NCBI GenBank assembly: GCA_025454915.1
Contig: JALONN010000002.1
Span: forward strand, 124,001-188,000
Length of the DNA stretch: 64,000 bases
Direction: 5' to 3'
Origin: Raineya sp.
GTDB lineage: Bacteria > Bacteroidota > Bacteroidia > Cytophagales > Thermonemataceae
The first letter of the stretch is position 1; each line of letters begins with the position of its first letter. The position numbers were made by a program, and so were the translations under genes. Below, one piece after another: positions 54,887 through 63,855 of this stretch. Under the pieces are notes generated by a model that searched no databases, was not told the DNA's origin, and was given only the letters and a program-made list of their open reading frames with translations.

Positions 54887-54912
54887 TAGATATGCACTAC
54901 AGTGTGTATCTA
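54887..54912. repeat. REP-like palindrome upstream of the RAYT gene
   Basis: TAGATATGCACT, AC, AGTGTGTATCTA: 12-base arms with two positions that pair only as G-U. It has the same core (TAGATA.GCACT...) as the perfect palindrome inside the transposase gene and lies 20 bp before its start codon. Confidence 0.75.
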
Positions 54913-54931
54913 CAATGATAAAAATAAAATC

Positions 54932-55459
54932 ATGACCCTTTATAAAAATAAATATCGTTCTGAAACACATCGTCTTGTGGGTAGAGATTACTCACAAGAA
55001 GGTGTATATTTTATAACAATATGTTGTGAAGGAAAAATTTGCTTTTTAGGAGATGTACAAGAAAATGAAGTAATATTAAATGATTGGGGTAAAATTGTAG
55101 AAGAAGAAGTTTTACTATCCATTGAAAAACGTACAGATTGGGCATTTCATCAGTGGGTAATTATGCCTAATCATTTACATTTTTTAATTGAAATTGTAAC
55201 AAGTGTAGATACGCACTGCAGTGCGTATCTACAACAACAAACATTACACAGAAAACCACGTTCTATATCATCATTTGTAGCTGTTTTTAAATCCTCTGTT
55301 ACCAAAAGGATACGAAAATCTCAAAACTATGAAGGGCAAAAAATATGGCAAAATAATTATCATGACCATATTGTCAGAAATCAAGACAGTTTTAACAAGA
55401 TTTATAATTATATAGGTAATAATCCTATGATGTGGCAAAAAGATAAGTTTTACATGTAA
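54932..55459 (+). CDS. REP-associated tyrosine transposase (RAYT, Y1/HUH type)
   Basis: 175 residues from the ATG at 54932; an earlier in-frame start lies next to the REP palindrome. Y1_Tnp features are visible: VYFITICCEGKICFLG, the HUH metal site H81-L-H83 in VIMPNHLHFLIEI, FVAVFKSSVTKRI and the catalytic Tyr in NKIYNYIGNNP (Tyr160, with Tyr158 nearby). RAYTs cut and join single strands at REP palindromes and are usually single-copy domesticated elements. Residues 91-101 are encoded by a perfect 30-bp REP-like palindrome. The gene sits between the SAM riboswitch and metH in the same direction, flanked by 28-bp copies of the metH start. Confidence 0.92.
   Translation: MTLYKNKYRSETHRLVGRDYSQEGVYFITICCEGKICFLGDVQENEVILNDWGKIVEEEVLLSIEKRTDWAFHQWVIMPNHLHFLIEIVTSVDTHCSAYLQQQTLHRKPRSISSFVAVFKSSVTKRIRKSQNYEGQKIWQNNYHDHIVRNQDSFNKIYNYIGNNPMMWQKDKFYM
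55204..55233. repeat. Perfect 30-bp REP-like palindrome inside the RAYT gene
   Basis: TGTAGATACGCACTG followed by its exact reverse complement. It lies between the HUH motif and the catalytic Tyr and keeps the frame open (residues SVDTHCSAYLQ). Confidence 0.88.
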
Positions 55460-55469
55460 TAAAAATACA

Positions 55470-55497
55470 TATATACAAAAATGACGACTAATATTTA
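55470..55497 (+). repeat. Copy B of the 28-bp repeat at the true metH start
   Basis: TATATACAAAAATG, then ACG, then ACTAATATTTA; contains the metH ATG (55481). It matches 54848-54875 at 26 of 28 positions. Confidence 0.8.
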
Positions 55498-58400
55498 CAA
55501 AATACTGAAAGAGAGAATCCTTGTGCTGGATGGTGCAATGGGAACAATGATTCAGCAGTATAAACTGACCGAAGAAGACTATCGTGGTGAAAGATTTAAA
55601 GATTTCCCTCATGATTTAAAGGGAAATAACGATTTACTTTCTATTACTCAGCCAACAATTATCAAGGAAATTCATAGAAAATATTTAGAGGCTGGTGCCG
55701 ACATTTTAGAAACCAATACTTTTAATAGTACATCTGTTTCGATGGCAGACTACCATATGGAAGATTTGGTGTATGAACTCAATTATCAGTCCGCAAAAAT
55801 TGCCAAAGAAGTTTGTGAAGCATACAAAGCAATTACTCCTGATAGACCTCGTTTTGTAGCAGGTTCGTTGGGTCCAACCAGTAAAACAACTTCCCTTTCT
55901 CCTGATGTGAATAACCCAGGGTTTAGAGCTATCACTTTTGATGAACTTGTGGAAGCTTATACAGAACAAGTAAAAGGTTTGGTAGATGGAGGAGCTGATT
56001 TATTACTAGTTGAAACCATTTTTGACACCCTGAATGCCAAAGCAGCTTTATTTGCTATAGAAAGTTTCTTTGAGAAAACGGGACAAAAATTGCCCATCAT
56101 GGTTTCTGGAACAATCACTGATGCATCAGGACGGACACTTTCTGGACAAACAGCAGAAGCCTTTTTGATTTCTGTTTCACATTTGCCATTACTTTCTGTG
56201 GGTTTTAATTGTGCTTTGGGAGCTGATTTGCTACGTCCATATTCTGAAGAAATTGCTCAGAAAGCTCCGTTTTTCACTTCTGCTCACCCCAATGCTGGTT
56301 TACCCAATGCCTTTGGAGAGTATGACCAAACTCCTCAAGAAATGGCAACCATTATTGATGGATTTTTGAAAGATGAATTGGTCAATATTATAGGTGGGTG
56401 TTGTGGAACTTCACCAGCCCACATCAAGGCTATTGCAGACCTTGCTAAAAATTATAAACCACGTCCGTTACCTCAAAAAGATGAAATTTCGAAATATTCA
56501 GGTTTAGAGCCTCTGAAGGCTACAAAGGAAATTCGTTTTATCAATGTTGGTGAACGTACCAATGTAACAGGTTCAAGAGCTTTTGCAAGACTTATCAAAG
56601 AAGAACGCTATGAAGAAGCTTTGGCTGTGGCTCGTAGCCAAGTAGAGGGAGGAGCTCAGATGATAGATGTCAATATGGATGAGGGGATGTTAGATTCTGA
56701 AGCGGCAATGGTCACATTTTTAAATCTAATCGCCTCAGAACCAGATATTGCTAAATTACCCATCATGATTGACAGCTCCAAATGGAGTGTAATTGAAGCA
56801 GGTTTGAAATGTGTACAAGGGAAAGCTGTTGTAAACTCTATTTCACTCAAAGAAGGTGAGGAAGATTTTATCAAGAAAGCTAATCTGATAAAAAAATATG
56901 GTGCAGCTACTATTGTAATGGCTTTTGATGAGAATGGACAAGCTGATAGTTACGAACGTCGTATTGAAATTTGTGAAAGAGCCTATAATATTCTTACTGA
57001 AAAAGTTGGCTTCCCTGCTAACGATATTATTTTTGACCCAAATATCTTAACTGTTGCCACAGGTATCGAAGAACACAACAATTATGCAGTAGATTTTGTA
57101 AATGCAACTCGCTGGATTAAGGAGAATTTACCTTATGCCAAAGTTTCTGGTGGTGTAAGTAATATATCTTTCAGTTTCAGAGGTAACGAAGTAGTTCGTG
57201 AAGCAATGCACTCTGCGTTTTTATACAAAGCCATCCATGCTGGTATGGATATGGGCATTGTAAATGCAGGGCAATTAGCTGTTTATGAGGATATCCCAAA
57301 AGATTTATTGGAGCTTGTAGAAGATGTTCTTTGGAACAGAAGACCTGATGCTACTGAAAGATTGGTTTCTTTTGCTGAAAAAATCAAAGATAAAGGAGGG
57401 AAAACCCAAGAGGTAGATTTATCGTGGAGAAATGAACCTGTTGCTAAACGCCTTGCTTATGCCCTCATGAAAGGTATTGCTGATTACATAGAAGTAGATG
57501 TAGAAGAAGCTCGACATACCTTTGAACGCCCATTACAAGTAATTGAAGGTCCTTTGATGGATGGTATGAACATAGTAGGAGATTTGTTTGGAGAAGGAAA
57601 AATGTTTTTACCTCAGGTAGTAAAATCTGCAAGGGTAATGAAAAAAGCTGTAGCATACCTATTGCCTTTCATGGAAGAAGAAAAATTAAAAAATGCTGAT
57701 TCATCATCTTCTTCGGCAGGTAAAATATTATTGGCTACTGTAAAAGGTGATGTACATGATATTGGTAAAAATATTGTAGGTGTGGTACTTGCCTGTAACG
57801 GATTCGAAATCATTGATTTAGGTGTAATGGTTTCTACACAAAAAATCTTGGAAGCAGCCAAAAAAGAAAATGTAGATATTATTGGACTTTCAGGGTTGAT
57901 TACACCAAGTCTTGATGAAATGGTTGGAGTAGCCAAAGAAATGGAACGTGAAGGCTTTAAAGTACCTTTGTTGATTGGTGGAGCTACAACTTCTAAAGCT
58001 CATACTGCTGTAAAAATTGCACACAATTATTCTGGAGCTGTGGTGCATGTACTGGATGCCAGCCGAAGTGTACCTGTTGCCACTAAATTACTTACCAAAG
58101 AAGCAGGAGAGAGCGAAAAATTTGTAGCTGGTATCAAAGAAGAATATGCTAAAATAAAAGAAGATTTCTTGAACAGAAAATCTGATAAAAACTATATTTC
58201 TTTAGAAGAGGCTCGTAAAAACAAAGTAAAGATTGATTGGAACAGTCAAACAATTACCAAGCCTCAATTCTTAGGAAATCAGTATTTTATCAATTACGAT
58301 TTGGCTGAAATTGCAAAATATATCGACTGGACACCCTTCTTCCAAACATGGGAACTGGCAGGTAAATTTCCAAAAATTTTAGATGACGAAATCGTTGGAG

Positions 58401-59281
58401 TAGAAGCTCGTAAACTTTATGCAGATGCTCAAAAAATGCTTGAGAAAATTATTGCAGAGAAATCTTTACAAGCCAATGCTGTTATAGGTTTTTATCCATG
58501 TAATAGCATAGGAGATGACGATATTGTACTGTATGATTTTGAAAATGTAGAAGTTACAACACAATGTGATAAACATGGTGAACACAAACATCAGGTTTTC
58601 CAGCCTAAGAAAAAACAGGAAAAAGAACAAGATGCTGATGTATTAGTAGCAGAAAATAGTTTTGAAACCCTTGAGGTTCTGCATACACTTCGTCAGCAGA
58701 ACCAAAAAGCTGAAAATTTACCAAACTTTGCCCTAGCAGACTTCATTGCTCCACAAGAAACAGGTAAAACTGACTACATGGGCTTCTTTGCTGTTACAGC
58801 AGGTATTGGTATCGAAAAATTAGTGGAAGCTTACGAAAAAGACCATGACGATTACAATGCCATTATGGTAAAAGCTATTGCAGACCGTTTGGCAGAAGCA
58901 TTTGCCGAACTCATGCATGAGCGTACACGCAAAGAGTTTTGGGGTTATGCTAAAAATGAGCATTTTACAAATGAAGATTTGATTAAAGAAAAATACATTG
59001 GCATACGCCCTGCACCAGGGTATCCTGCATGCCCCGACCACACAGAAAAAGGTATGATTTTCAAGCTTTTACAAGCAACTGAAAAAATAGGCATTACGCT
59101 GACTGAAAGCTATGCGATGTACCCCACAGCAGCCGTTTCGGGTATGTACTTTGCTAACCCAGAAAGTAAGTATTTTGGCTTAGGAAAAATAGGAAAAGAT
59201 CAAGTAGAAGATTATGCCAAACGCAAAAAAATGACTTTAGATGAAGCAGAACGCTGGTTAAGCCCTGTTTTGAATTATTAA
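55481..59281 (+). CDS. metH: Cobalamin-dependent methionine synthase
   Basis: 1266 residues, full length. Domain order: homocysteine domain with zinc ligands in [10 protein letters not shown] and [12 protein letters not shown]; pterin-binding domain ([32 protein letters not shown]); cobalamin cap and Rossmann domain with D757-x-H759 ([13 protein letters not shown]), where His759 is the cobalt ligand; and an activation domain ending [12 protein letters not shown] and [19 protein letters not shown]. The activation domain carries a Lys/Glu-rich insertion near 58600-58720. It methylates homocysteine from methyl-tetrahydrofolate. The upstream SAM-I riboswitch would give feedback control even though two genes now intervene and no terminator is seen between them. 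Confidence 0.97.
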   Translation: MTTNIYKILKERILVLDGAMGTMIQQYKLTEEDYRGERFKDFPHDLKGNNDLLSITQPTIIKEIHRKYLEAGADILETNTFNSTSVSMADYHMEDLVYELNYQSAKIAKEVCEAYKAITPDRPRFVAGSLGPTSKTTSLSPDVNNPGFRAITFDELVEAYTEQVKGLVDGGADLLLVETIFDTLNAKAALFAIESFFEKTGQKLPIMVSGTITDASGRTLSGQTAEAFLISVSHLPLLSVGFNCALGADLLRPYSEEIAQKAPFFTSAHPNAGLPNAFGEYDQTPQEMATIIDGFLKDELVNIIGGCCGTSPAHIKAIADLAKNYKPRPLPQKDEISKYSGLEPLKATKEIRFINVGERTNVTGSRAFARLIKEERYEEALAVARSQVEGGAQMIDVNMDEGMLDSEAAMVTFLNLIASEPDIAKLPIMIDSSKWSVIEAGLKCVQGKAVVNSISLKEGEEDFIKKANLIKKYGAATIVMAFDENGQADSYERRIEICERAYNILTEKVGFPANDIIFDPNILTVATGIEEHNNYAVDFVNATRWIKENLPYAKVSGGVSNISFSFRGNEVVREAMHSAFLYKAIHAGMDMGIVNAGQLAVYEDIPKDLLELVEDVLWNRRPDATERLVSFAEKIKDKGGKTQEVDLSWRNEPVAKRLAYALMKGIADYIEVDVEEARHTFERPLQVIEGPLMDGMNIVGDLFGEGKMFLPQVVKSARVMKKAVAYLLPFMEEEKLKNADSSSSSAGKILLATVKGDVHDIGKNIVGVVLACNGFEIIDLGVMVSTQKILEAAKKENVDIIGLSGLITPSLDEMVGVAKEMEREGFKVPLLIGGATTSKAHTAVKIAHNYSGAVVHVLDASRSVPVATKLLTKEAGESEKFVAGIKEEYAKIKEDFLNRKSDKNYISLEEARKNKVKIDWNSQTITKPQFLGNQYFINYDLAEIAKYIDWTPFFQTWELAGKFPKILDDEIVGVEARKLYADAQKMLEKIIAEKSLQANAVIGFYPCNSIGDDDIVLYDFENVEVTTQCDKHGEHKHQVFQPKKKQEKEQDADVLVAENSFETLEVLHTLRQQNQKAENLPNFALADFIAPQETGKTDYMGFFAVTAGIGIEKLVEAYEKDHDDYNAIMVKAIADRLAEAFAELMHERTRKEFWGYAKNEHFTNEDLIKEKYIGIRPAPGYPACPDHTEKGMIFKLLQATEKIGITLTESYAMYPTAAVSGMYFANPESKYFGLGKIGKDQVEDYAKRKKMTLDEAERWLSPVLNY

Positions 59282-59315
59282 GAAAAAGCCATTGGTTGTT
59301 CCAATGGCTTTTTCT
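59281..59315. terminator. Bidirectional terminator between metH and the AAA-M41 gene
   Basis: AGAAAAAGCCATTGG, loop TTGTT, CCAATGGCTTTTTCT: a perfect 15-bp stem starting at the last base of the metH stop codon, with T/A runs on both sides. Confidence 0.93.
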
Positions 59316-59319
59316 ATAC

Positions 59320-61182
59320 CTACTCCATCATCTTCTTTTTGTATTCATAAATATGAAGGTAGCCCTCTTCACGAACTTCTACTTCTATTTTATGTTTTTT
59401 AGCTATTTTAGCTATTTCAGAAGAATCTAGGCTTCCTTTATTGGCAAGTTCTCTGCTTATATCTTTCAATAAATCAATATTTTGCATGAGCAACTCATTG
59501 GTTTCTACTACCAATTGAGCTATCATTTTTTCTATTTCAGCATCTGTAACATAAGAATCCAGTTTGTAAGGATAAGCCTCTAAGCTATACACAGCTTGGA
59601 ACGCATCATCAAAACCGAACCTTCTGAAATAATCAGAAGCTAAAACTGTTATTTGGTCTCTATCATGGCTTCTACCCACACTAGCTTTCTGTTTTCCAAA
59701 AATAATTTCTTCAGCAATTCCTCCAGCCAAGTAAATCTTGATTTTATTGATAATATTTTCTTTGGTTTCGTATATCTGATGAGGGAATGTGAAGCCTCCT
59801 GCATAGCTGCTGGCAATTTTACTTTTCAATTGCAATGGAGCTAATCCCATAAGTTTCATATATACAACTGCATGTCCTGCCTCATGTACACTGATATTGG
59901 CAACCACATCATCCAAATTCGATTCTCTGATTTTATCAATACGTCCCACATAAGGATACTCAGATTTGACATTGCCTACTAAAGCCTCTATTCTTTGTTC
60001 TTTTTTGTTGTAGTCAATATGGATGGTCGTAAAATCGTTGATAATGGCAGTAAAAACAAACTGATTCAGACAGGACTCCAAAATATCAATGATGCTACTA
60101 AACACGGGACGTACACCTTGTACAGGAAAAACACCATTGTTGTAAATCAACTCATTCATTTTCTTGGTAATCGTAATATCTATTCCCAATTTCTCTTTAC
60201 GATCTTTGATGATTTTTTGGATTTCTTTTTCAATCAAATTTTCAAAATCAATTCTACGTAAAGAATTGTAAATGAGATGTATGTTTCCAAAACGAGCTAC
60301 TTGCTCAGGTCTGAATTTTCGAGAAAGAGCATTTTTGATATCTACCAACGTGATTTTTTTGGTAAATGCATGAAAAATATCTGCATCTACATCCGCTTCG
60401 CTGGTTTGGTCTGCCATTCTAAAAGCTTCATCCAAATTACCACTAATGATAATCAGGGACTTACTATGATTAATAGGCTCATAGATTTTCTTTTTCTTTT
60501 TGGATTGAAGAATTAAATCCACGACCTGTGATTCTGTCAGTTCGGTCAGTTCATCATAATTAGAATCAAGACTAAGATTTTTCTTCAAATCTTTAGCATC
60601 CCAAAGACTCACAGAGTTTCCTTCGTCATACATATCTTCACCACGAGCTTTTCTACGTTCTTTATCTTTTTTTCTGTTCATATAATTGAACAGAATATAA
60701 TCTAAATCTTGGCGTTCTTTTCTACTGAGTCTTCCATCACTGAGTAGCTCCCAGAAGTCTGTAAATTTAGTTTGAGGCATGGGTCTACCTTCTTCATCAA
60801 GCGTATTAAAACGTTGAATTTCATCGAATAAGACAATAGAAGGTTTTTCATCATTGATTTCATAGTTTTCTAAAATCTGAGAAACACTATTACTCCAACC
60901 ACTTTGATCTATATTGCTTAATTCAATTTCTGCAAAACGGTCTTGGAAATCAATAAATTTAACCATTTTCCTGATTAAATCGGTTTTTCCAACGCCAGTC
61001 ATGCCCCACAGGTTCACAATAATAGGTCTGTTTAAGATTTCAGGAATCAGATACCAAATTTCTATATAATTGATAAGGTCATCAATGATATTATCTATTC
61101 CAATAAATTCTGTTTTTAGGTATTCTTTACACTCTTCTAATTTTTTTTTCTTTGCTGCTAGCTCTTGTTTATCTATCACCAT
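59320..61182 (-). CDS. Soluble AAA+ ATPase fused to an M41 (FtsH-type) zinc peptidase domain
   Basis: 620 residues with no membrane segment. Residues about 25-405 are a ClpB-D2/ClpX-like AAA+ module: Walker A G60-MTGVGK-T67, Walker B IVLFDE (D120, E121), sensor-1 IISGN (N249), a candidate arginine finger near R291 in SRKFRPEQVARFG, and a C-domain (FPVQGVRPVFSSII). Residues about 425-600 are an M41 peptidase: HEAGH (433-437) and Asp507 in GRSHDRDQIT as third zinc ligand, with IYLAGGIAEEIIFG. FtsH has its own AAA type and membrane anchors; here the peptidase is joined to a different AAA clade. A long charged insertion (about 150-240) interrupts the AAA core. It is probably a cytosolic ATP-dependent protease. 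Confidence 0.87.
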   Translation of the reverse strand: MVIDKQELAAKKKKLEECKEYLKTEFIGIDNIIDDLINYIEIWYLIPEILNRPIIVNLWGMTGVGKTDLIRKMVKFIDFQDRFAEIELSNIDQSGWSNSVSQILENYEINDEKPSIVLFDEIQRFNTLDEEGRPMPQTKFTDFWELLSDGRLSRKERQDLDYILFNYMNRKKDKERRKARGEDMYDEGNSVSLWDAKDLKKNLSLDSNYDELTELTESQVVDLILQSKKKKKIYEPINHSKSLIIISGNLDEAFRMADQTSEADVDADIFHAFTKKITLVDIKNALSRKFRPEQVARFGNIHLIYNSLRRIDFENLIEKEIQKIIKDRKEKLGIDITITKKMNELIYNNGVFPVQGVRPVFSSIIDILESCLNQFVFTAIINDFTTIHIDYNKKEQRIEALVGNVKSEYPYVGRIDKIRESNLDDVVANISVHEAGHAVVYMKLMGLAPLQLKSKIASSYAGGFTFPHQIYETKENIINKIKIYLAGGIAEEIIFGKQKASVGRSHDRDQITVLASDYFRRFGFDDAFQAVYSLEAYPYKLDSYVTDAEIEKMIAQLVVETNELLMQNIDLLKDISRELANKGSLDSSEIAKIAKKHKIEVEVREEGYLHIYEYKKKMME

Positions 61183-61297
61183 AATTTTTCAAAAAATTTA
61201 CGCATCACATGAATCACAAATATAATCAAAAAGTGTGCTTTTTTTGTTATATTTATATCTTATAATTTTATGTGATAGCAATTTATAAATTTGAGAA

Positions 61298-62200
61298 ATG
61301 GATTTTGGAAAACTAAAAGACATCAGCAATGTAGATTTTTCGTTACCTGCTGAAAGTAACGAGAACAAAAGGGTTTTATCCCAAAAATCTGACAAAGTAC
61401 TAGAAGTTTATGTAGGCTGCCCTATTTGGGCAACAAAAGAATGGGTAGGTAAAATTTACCCTTCAAATGCTCAGAGTAAAGATTATCTGAAATACTATGC
61501 ACAACAATTCAATAGTATTGAATTGAATACCACTCATTACAGAGTGCCTGACACAGAAACTATCGAAAAATGGAAAGAAGATGTAACAAAAGACTTTAAG
61601 TTTTCACCTAAATTTCCACAACCCATTTCTCATGACAAAAAACTACAAGGTGTTGGATTGATGGTAAAAGAATTTTGTGATGCTATTGCTGGTTTAGAAG
61701 AGCATTTAGGTACTTCTTTTTTACAATTACCACCATTTTTTGAGTTTAAAGATTTACATATTTTGGAATTGTTTTTAAAATCTTTTCCTAAAGAAATTCC
61801 TTTAGCTGTTGAGTTCAGACATGCTTCTTGGTTTAAGAATGATGCTTTTGAAAAAACAGCCCAAATTTTAGAAAAATATCAGGTAAGTACCGTAATTACT
61901 GATGTAGCAGGCAGACGAGATGTTTTGCATCAACGAATTACAACAGATACATTAATCATTCGTTTTGTCGGAAACACCTTACATCCAACAGATTACACAA
62001 GAATAGATGCTTGGGTGGAACAACTCAAAAACTGGTTTGAACAAGGACTTAAAACTCTTTATTTTTTTGTACATGAACCTGATAATGTGCTTGCTCCTGA
62101 CTTATCTGTTTATTTTATTCAAAAGTTAAATAATGTTTGTAAATTGCAACTCAAAATTCCTCAGATAAAACAAAAAGATATTCAAATTAAATTATTTTAG
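61298..62200 (+). CDS. DUF72 family protein
   Basis: 300 residues. The family pattern is clear: VYVGCPIWATKEWVGKIYPSNA, FNSIELNTTHYRVPDTETIEKW, FKFSPKFPQPISHDKKL, FLQLPPFF, LAVEFRHASWF and a late FVHEPDN. DUF72 proteins have a TIM-barrel-like fold and no agreed activity. The first 30 residues are a lineage-specific extension. It is divergent from the AAA-M41 gene (115 bp between starts) and is followed in the same direction by four further genes with short gaps or overlaps. Confidence 0.9.
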   Translation: MDFGKLKDISNVDFSLPAESNENKRVLSQKSDKVLEVYVGCPIWATKEWVGKIYPSNAQSKDYLKYYAQQFNSIELNTTHYRVPDTETIEKWKEDVTKDFKFSPKFPQPISHDKKLQGVGLMVKEFCDAIAGLEEHLGTSFLQLPPFFEFKDLHILELFLKSFPKEIPLAVEFRHASWFKNDAFEKTAQILEKYQVSTVITDVAGRRDVLHQRITTDTLIIRFVGNTLHPTDYTRIDAWVEQLKNWFEQGLKTLYFFVHEPDNVLAPDLSVYFIQKLNNVCKLQLKIPQIKQKDIQIKLF

Positions 62201-62218
62201 GGTTTTAAATTAAAGTGT

Positions 62219-62509
62219 ATGAATACGATAAAAATAGGAGTTAATAAGCAGATGGATGGTTATACTTTTAGTTTAAGTCCTTCTTTAAGGAAAATTATCA
62301 AAGATTCTTTTCCTGATGCTTACCCTGCTAGTGTCATATTTGTGGGTTATGATATACAAAGTGGGTTCGAGTTCTTTCTTGGAAAACTTGAAGAATATAT
62401 TTATCCTGCCTTAATAGGTGTGAGAAACGAAGATTTAAGAAAAATATTTAAAAAAGTCGAGTTTATTGATAATAAAACAGACAAAGTTATTCATACTCAG
62501 CAAATATGA
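62219..62509 (+). CDS. Small protein of unknown function
   Basis: 96 residues: a compact alpha/beta protein (YTFSLSPSLRKIIKDSFPD, ASVIFVGYDIQSGFEFFLG, EYIYPALIGVRNEDLRKIF). No family recognised and no signal peptide. Its stop overlaps the start of the PD-(D/E)XK-like gene by 4 bases (ATGA), so the two are translationally coupled and probably work together. Confidence 0.6.
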   Translation: MNTIKIGVNKQMDGYTFSLSPSLRKIIKDSFPDAYPASVIFVGYDIQSGFEFFLGKLEEYIYPALIGVRNEDLRKIFKKVEFIDNKTDKVIHTQQI

Positions 62510-62997
62510 GCAAAAAAAAGGATTTGTATTTGGGCAAAGCAGGACACTTATATGCAATGGCTGAATTTTTGATGAAAGGATGGAATGTAGCTATCCCCGA
62601 AGTAGATACAGGAGATGATATTTTTGTTGTAGAAGATGATAATAACACTTTTAGAAGAGTACAAGTAAAAACTGCAACAGCAAAATTAAAATCGAACAAC
62701 TATCAAGTACAATATAATCTCCCCATTACACAACTCAAGAATATATCCAATGTTCTTTTACATTATATATTTGTTATTCGTTATAATGATGATTGGCAAA
62801 AACTCGTAATTATCAAGCAAGATACTCTTTTAGATTATTATGAGAATCAAAATCTTGGAAGCAAATCCAAAGATGGCAAAAAATTAATACTTACATTTAT
62901 TTTTTCGAGCAATGGAATTCTTACTTGTTCCAAAATAAATTTATCTAACCATATTGCTGATTTTGCAGATTTTCCAACTCCAACTTTTTTTAAATAA
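62506..62997 (+). CDS. PD-(D/E)XK nuclease-like protein (DUF4365-like)
   Basis: 163 residues. GKAGHLYAMAEFLMKGWNVAIPEVDTGDDIFVV, then RRVQVKTATAK: the pattern Glu20, Asp38 and Gln53-x-Lys55 resembles the PD-(D/E)XK fold of DUF4365 and archaeal resolvase-like proteins, where E..D..QxK form the metal site. The remaining half (LPITQLKNISNVLLHYIFVIRY) also fits the DUF4365 layout. Such proteins occur alone and in defence loci; no restriction or modification gene is next to it. It is coupled to the preceding 96-residue gene. Confidence 0.68.
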   Translation: MSKKKDLYLGKAGHLYAMAEFLMKGWNVAIPEVDTGDDIFVVEDDNNTFRRVQVKTATAKLKSNNYQVQYNLPITQLKNISNVLLHYIFVIRYNDDWQKLVIIKQDTLLDYYENQNLGSKSKDGKKLILTFIFSSNGILTCSKINLSNHIADFADFPTPTFFK

Positions 62998-63000
62998 AAA

Positions 63001-63855
63001 ATGATTTCTTTGAAGTTAGGTGGCGTTCCCGAACATTTCAATCTCCCTTGGCGATTAGCGATTGAAGAAGGTGTTTTTAAAAACCAAAACATTGATTTAC
63101 AATGGATTGATCACGCAGGTGGCACAGGTTCTATGACCAAAGCTCTACGTGAGGGAGAATTGGATATGGCTATTTGCCTTACAGAAGGCATTGTAGCTGA
63201 TATAGCAAAAGGTAATGGAGCTAAAATTATTAAGGTTTATGTAAAATCCCCTCTTACTTGGGGAATTTATGTAAAAGCTGATAGTCCTTTCCAAACCGTT
63301 GAAGAATTAGAGGGTAAATTTTTTGGTATCAGCAGGTTTGGCTCTGGCTCACACCTGATGGCATATGTAAAAGCCCAAGATTTAGGCTGGAATACTAAAA
63401 AAATACAGTTTGTATTATTAAAAAATTTAGACGGAATCAGAGAAGGGTTAAAAATGAATTTGGCAGATATCTTTATGTGGGAGCAGGTAATGACTCAGCC
63501 CTATGTAGATAGTGGTGAATTACGTCAAATTGGGCAATGTATAACACCTTGGTCTTGTTTTGTTTTGGCAGTAAGAACAGATATTCTTGAAAAATATGAG
63601 TCTGTTATTCAAACAATCTGTCAAACAATTAATTCTTATGTAAAAGGGTTTAAACAACGCCCACAAATCATAGATATTTTGGCTCAAAGGTATCATATTG
63701 ATCTAGAAGATACTGCCCACTGGCTACATCAAACCATTTGGGATGAAACCAATGACATTCCAGAAAATATGATACAAAAGGTTCAGAATACTTTACAAGA
63801 ATTAGAAATCATACCTGAAATTAAAAATTATCAAGATTTAGTTCATGTTTTATGA
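63001..63855 (+). CDS. Substrate-binding-protein homologue without a signal peptide (NMT1/ThiY-like)
   Basis: 284 residues. It has the type II periplasmic-binding-protein fold of the NMT1/ThiY/SsuA group: LKLGGVPEHFNLPWRLAIEEGVFKNQNIDL, GGTGSMTKALREGELDMAICLTEGIV and EELEGKFFGISRFGSGSHLMAYV. The protein starts directly with the first strand of the fold. No signal peptide or lipobox is present, so it should stay in the cytoplasm and cannot be an ordinary transport receptor. Cytoplasmic relatives include the Thi5 pyrimidine synthase and MqnA/MqnD, but their key motifs are not evident. It starts 3 bases after the previous stop and overlaps the next gene by 4 bases. Confidence 0.78.
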   Translation: MISLKLGGVPEHFNLPWRLAIEEGVFKNQNIDLQWIDHAGGTGSMTKALREGELDMAICLTEGIVADIAKGNGAKIIKVYVKSPLTWGIYVKADSPFQTVEELEGKFFGISRFGSGSHLMAYVKAQDLGWNTKKIQFVLLKNLDGIREGLKMNLADIFMWEQVMTQPYVDSGELRQIGQCITPWSCFVLAVRTDILEKYESVIQTICQTINSYVKGFKQRPQIIDILAQRYHIDLEDTAHWLHQTIWDETNDIPENMIQKVQNTLQELEIIPEIKNYQDLVHVL

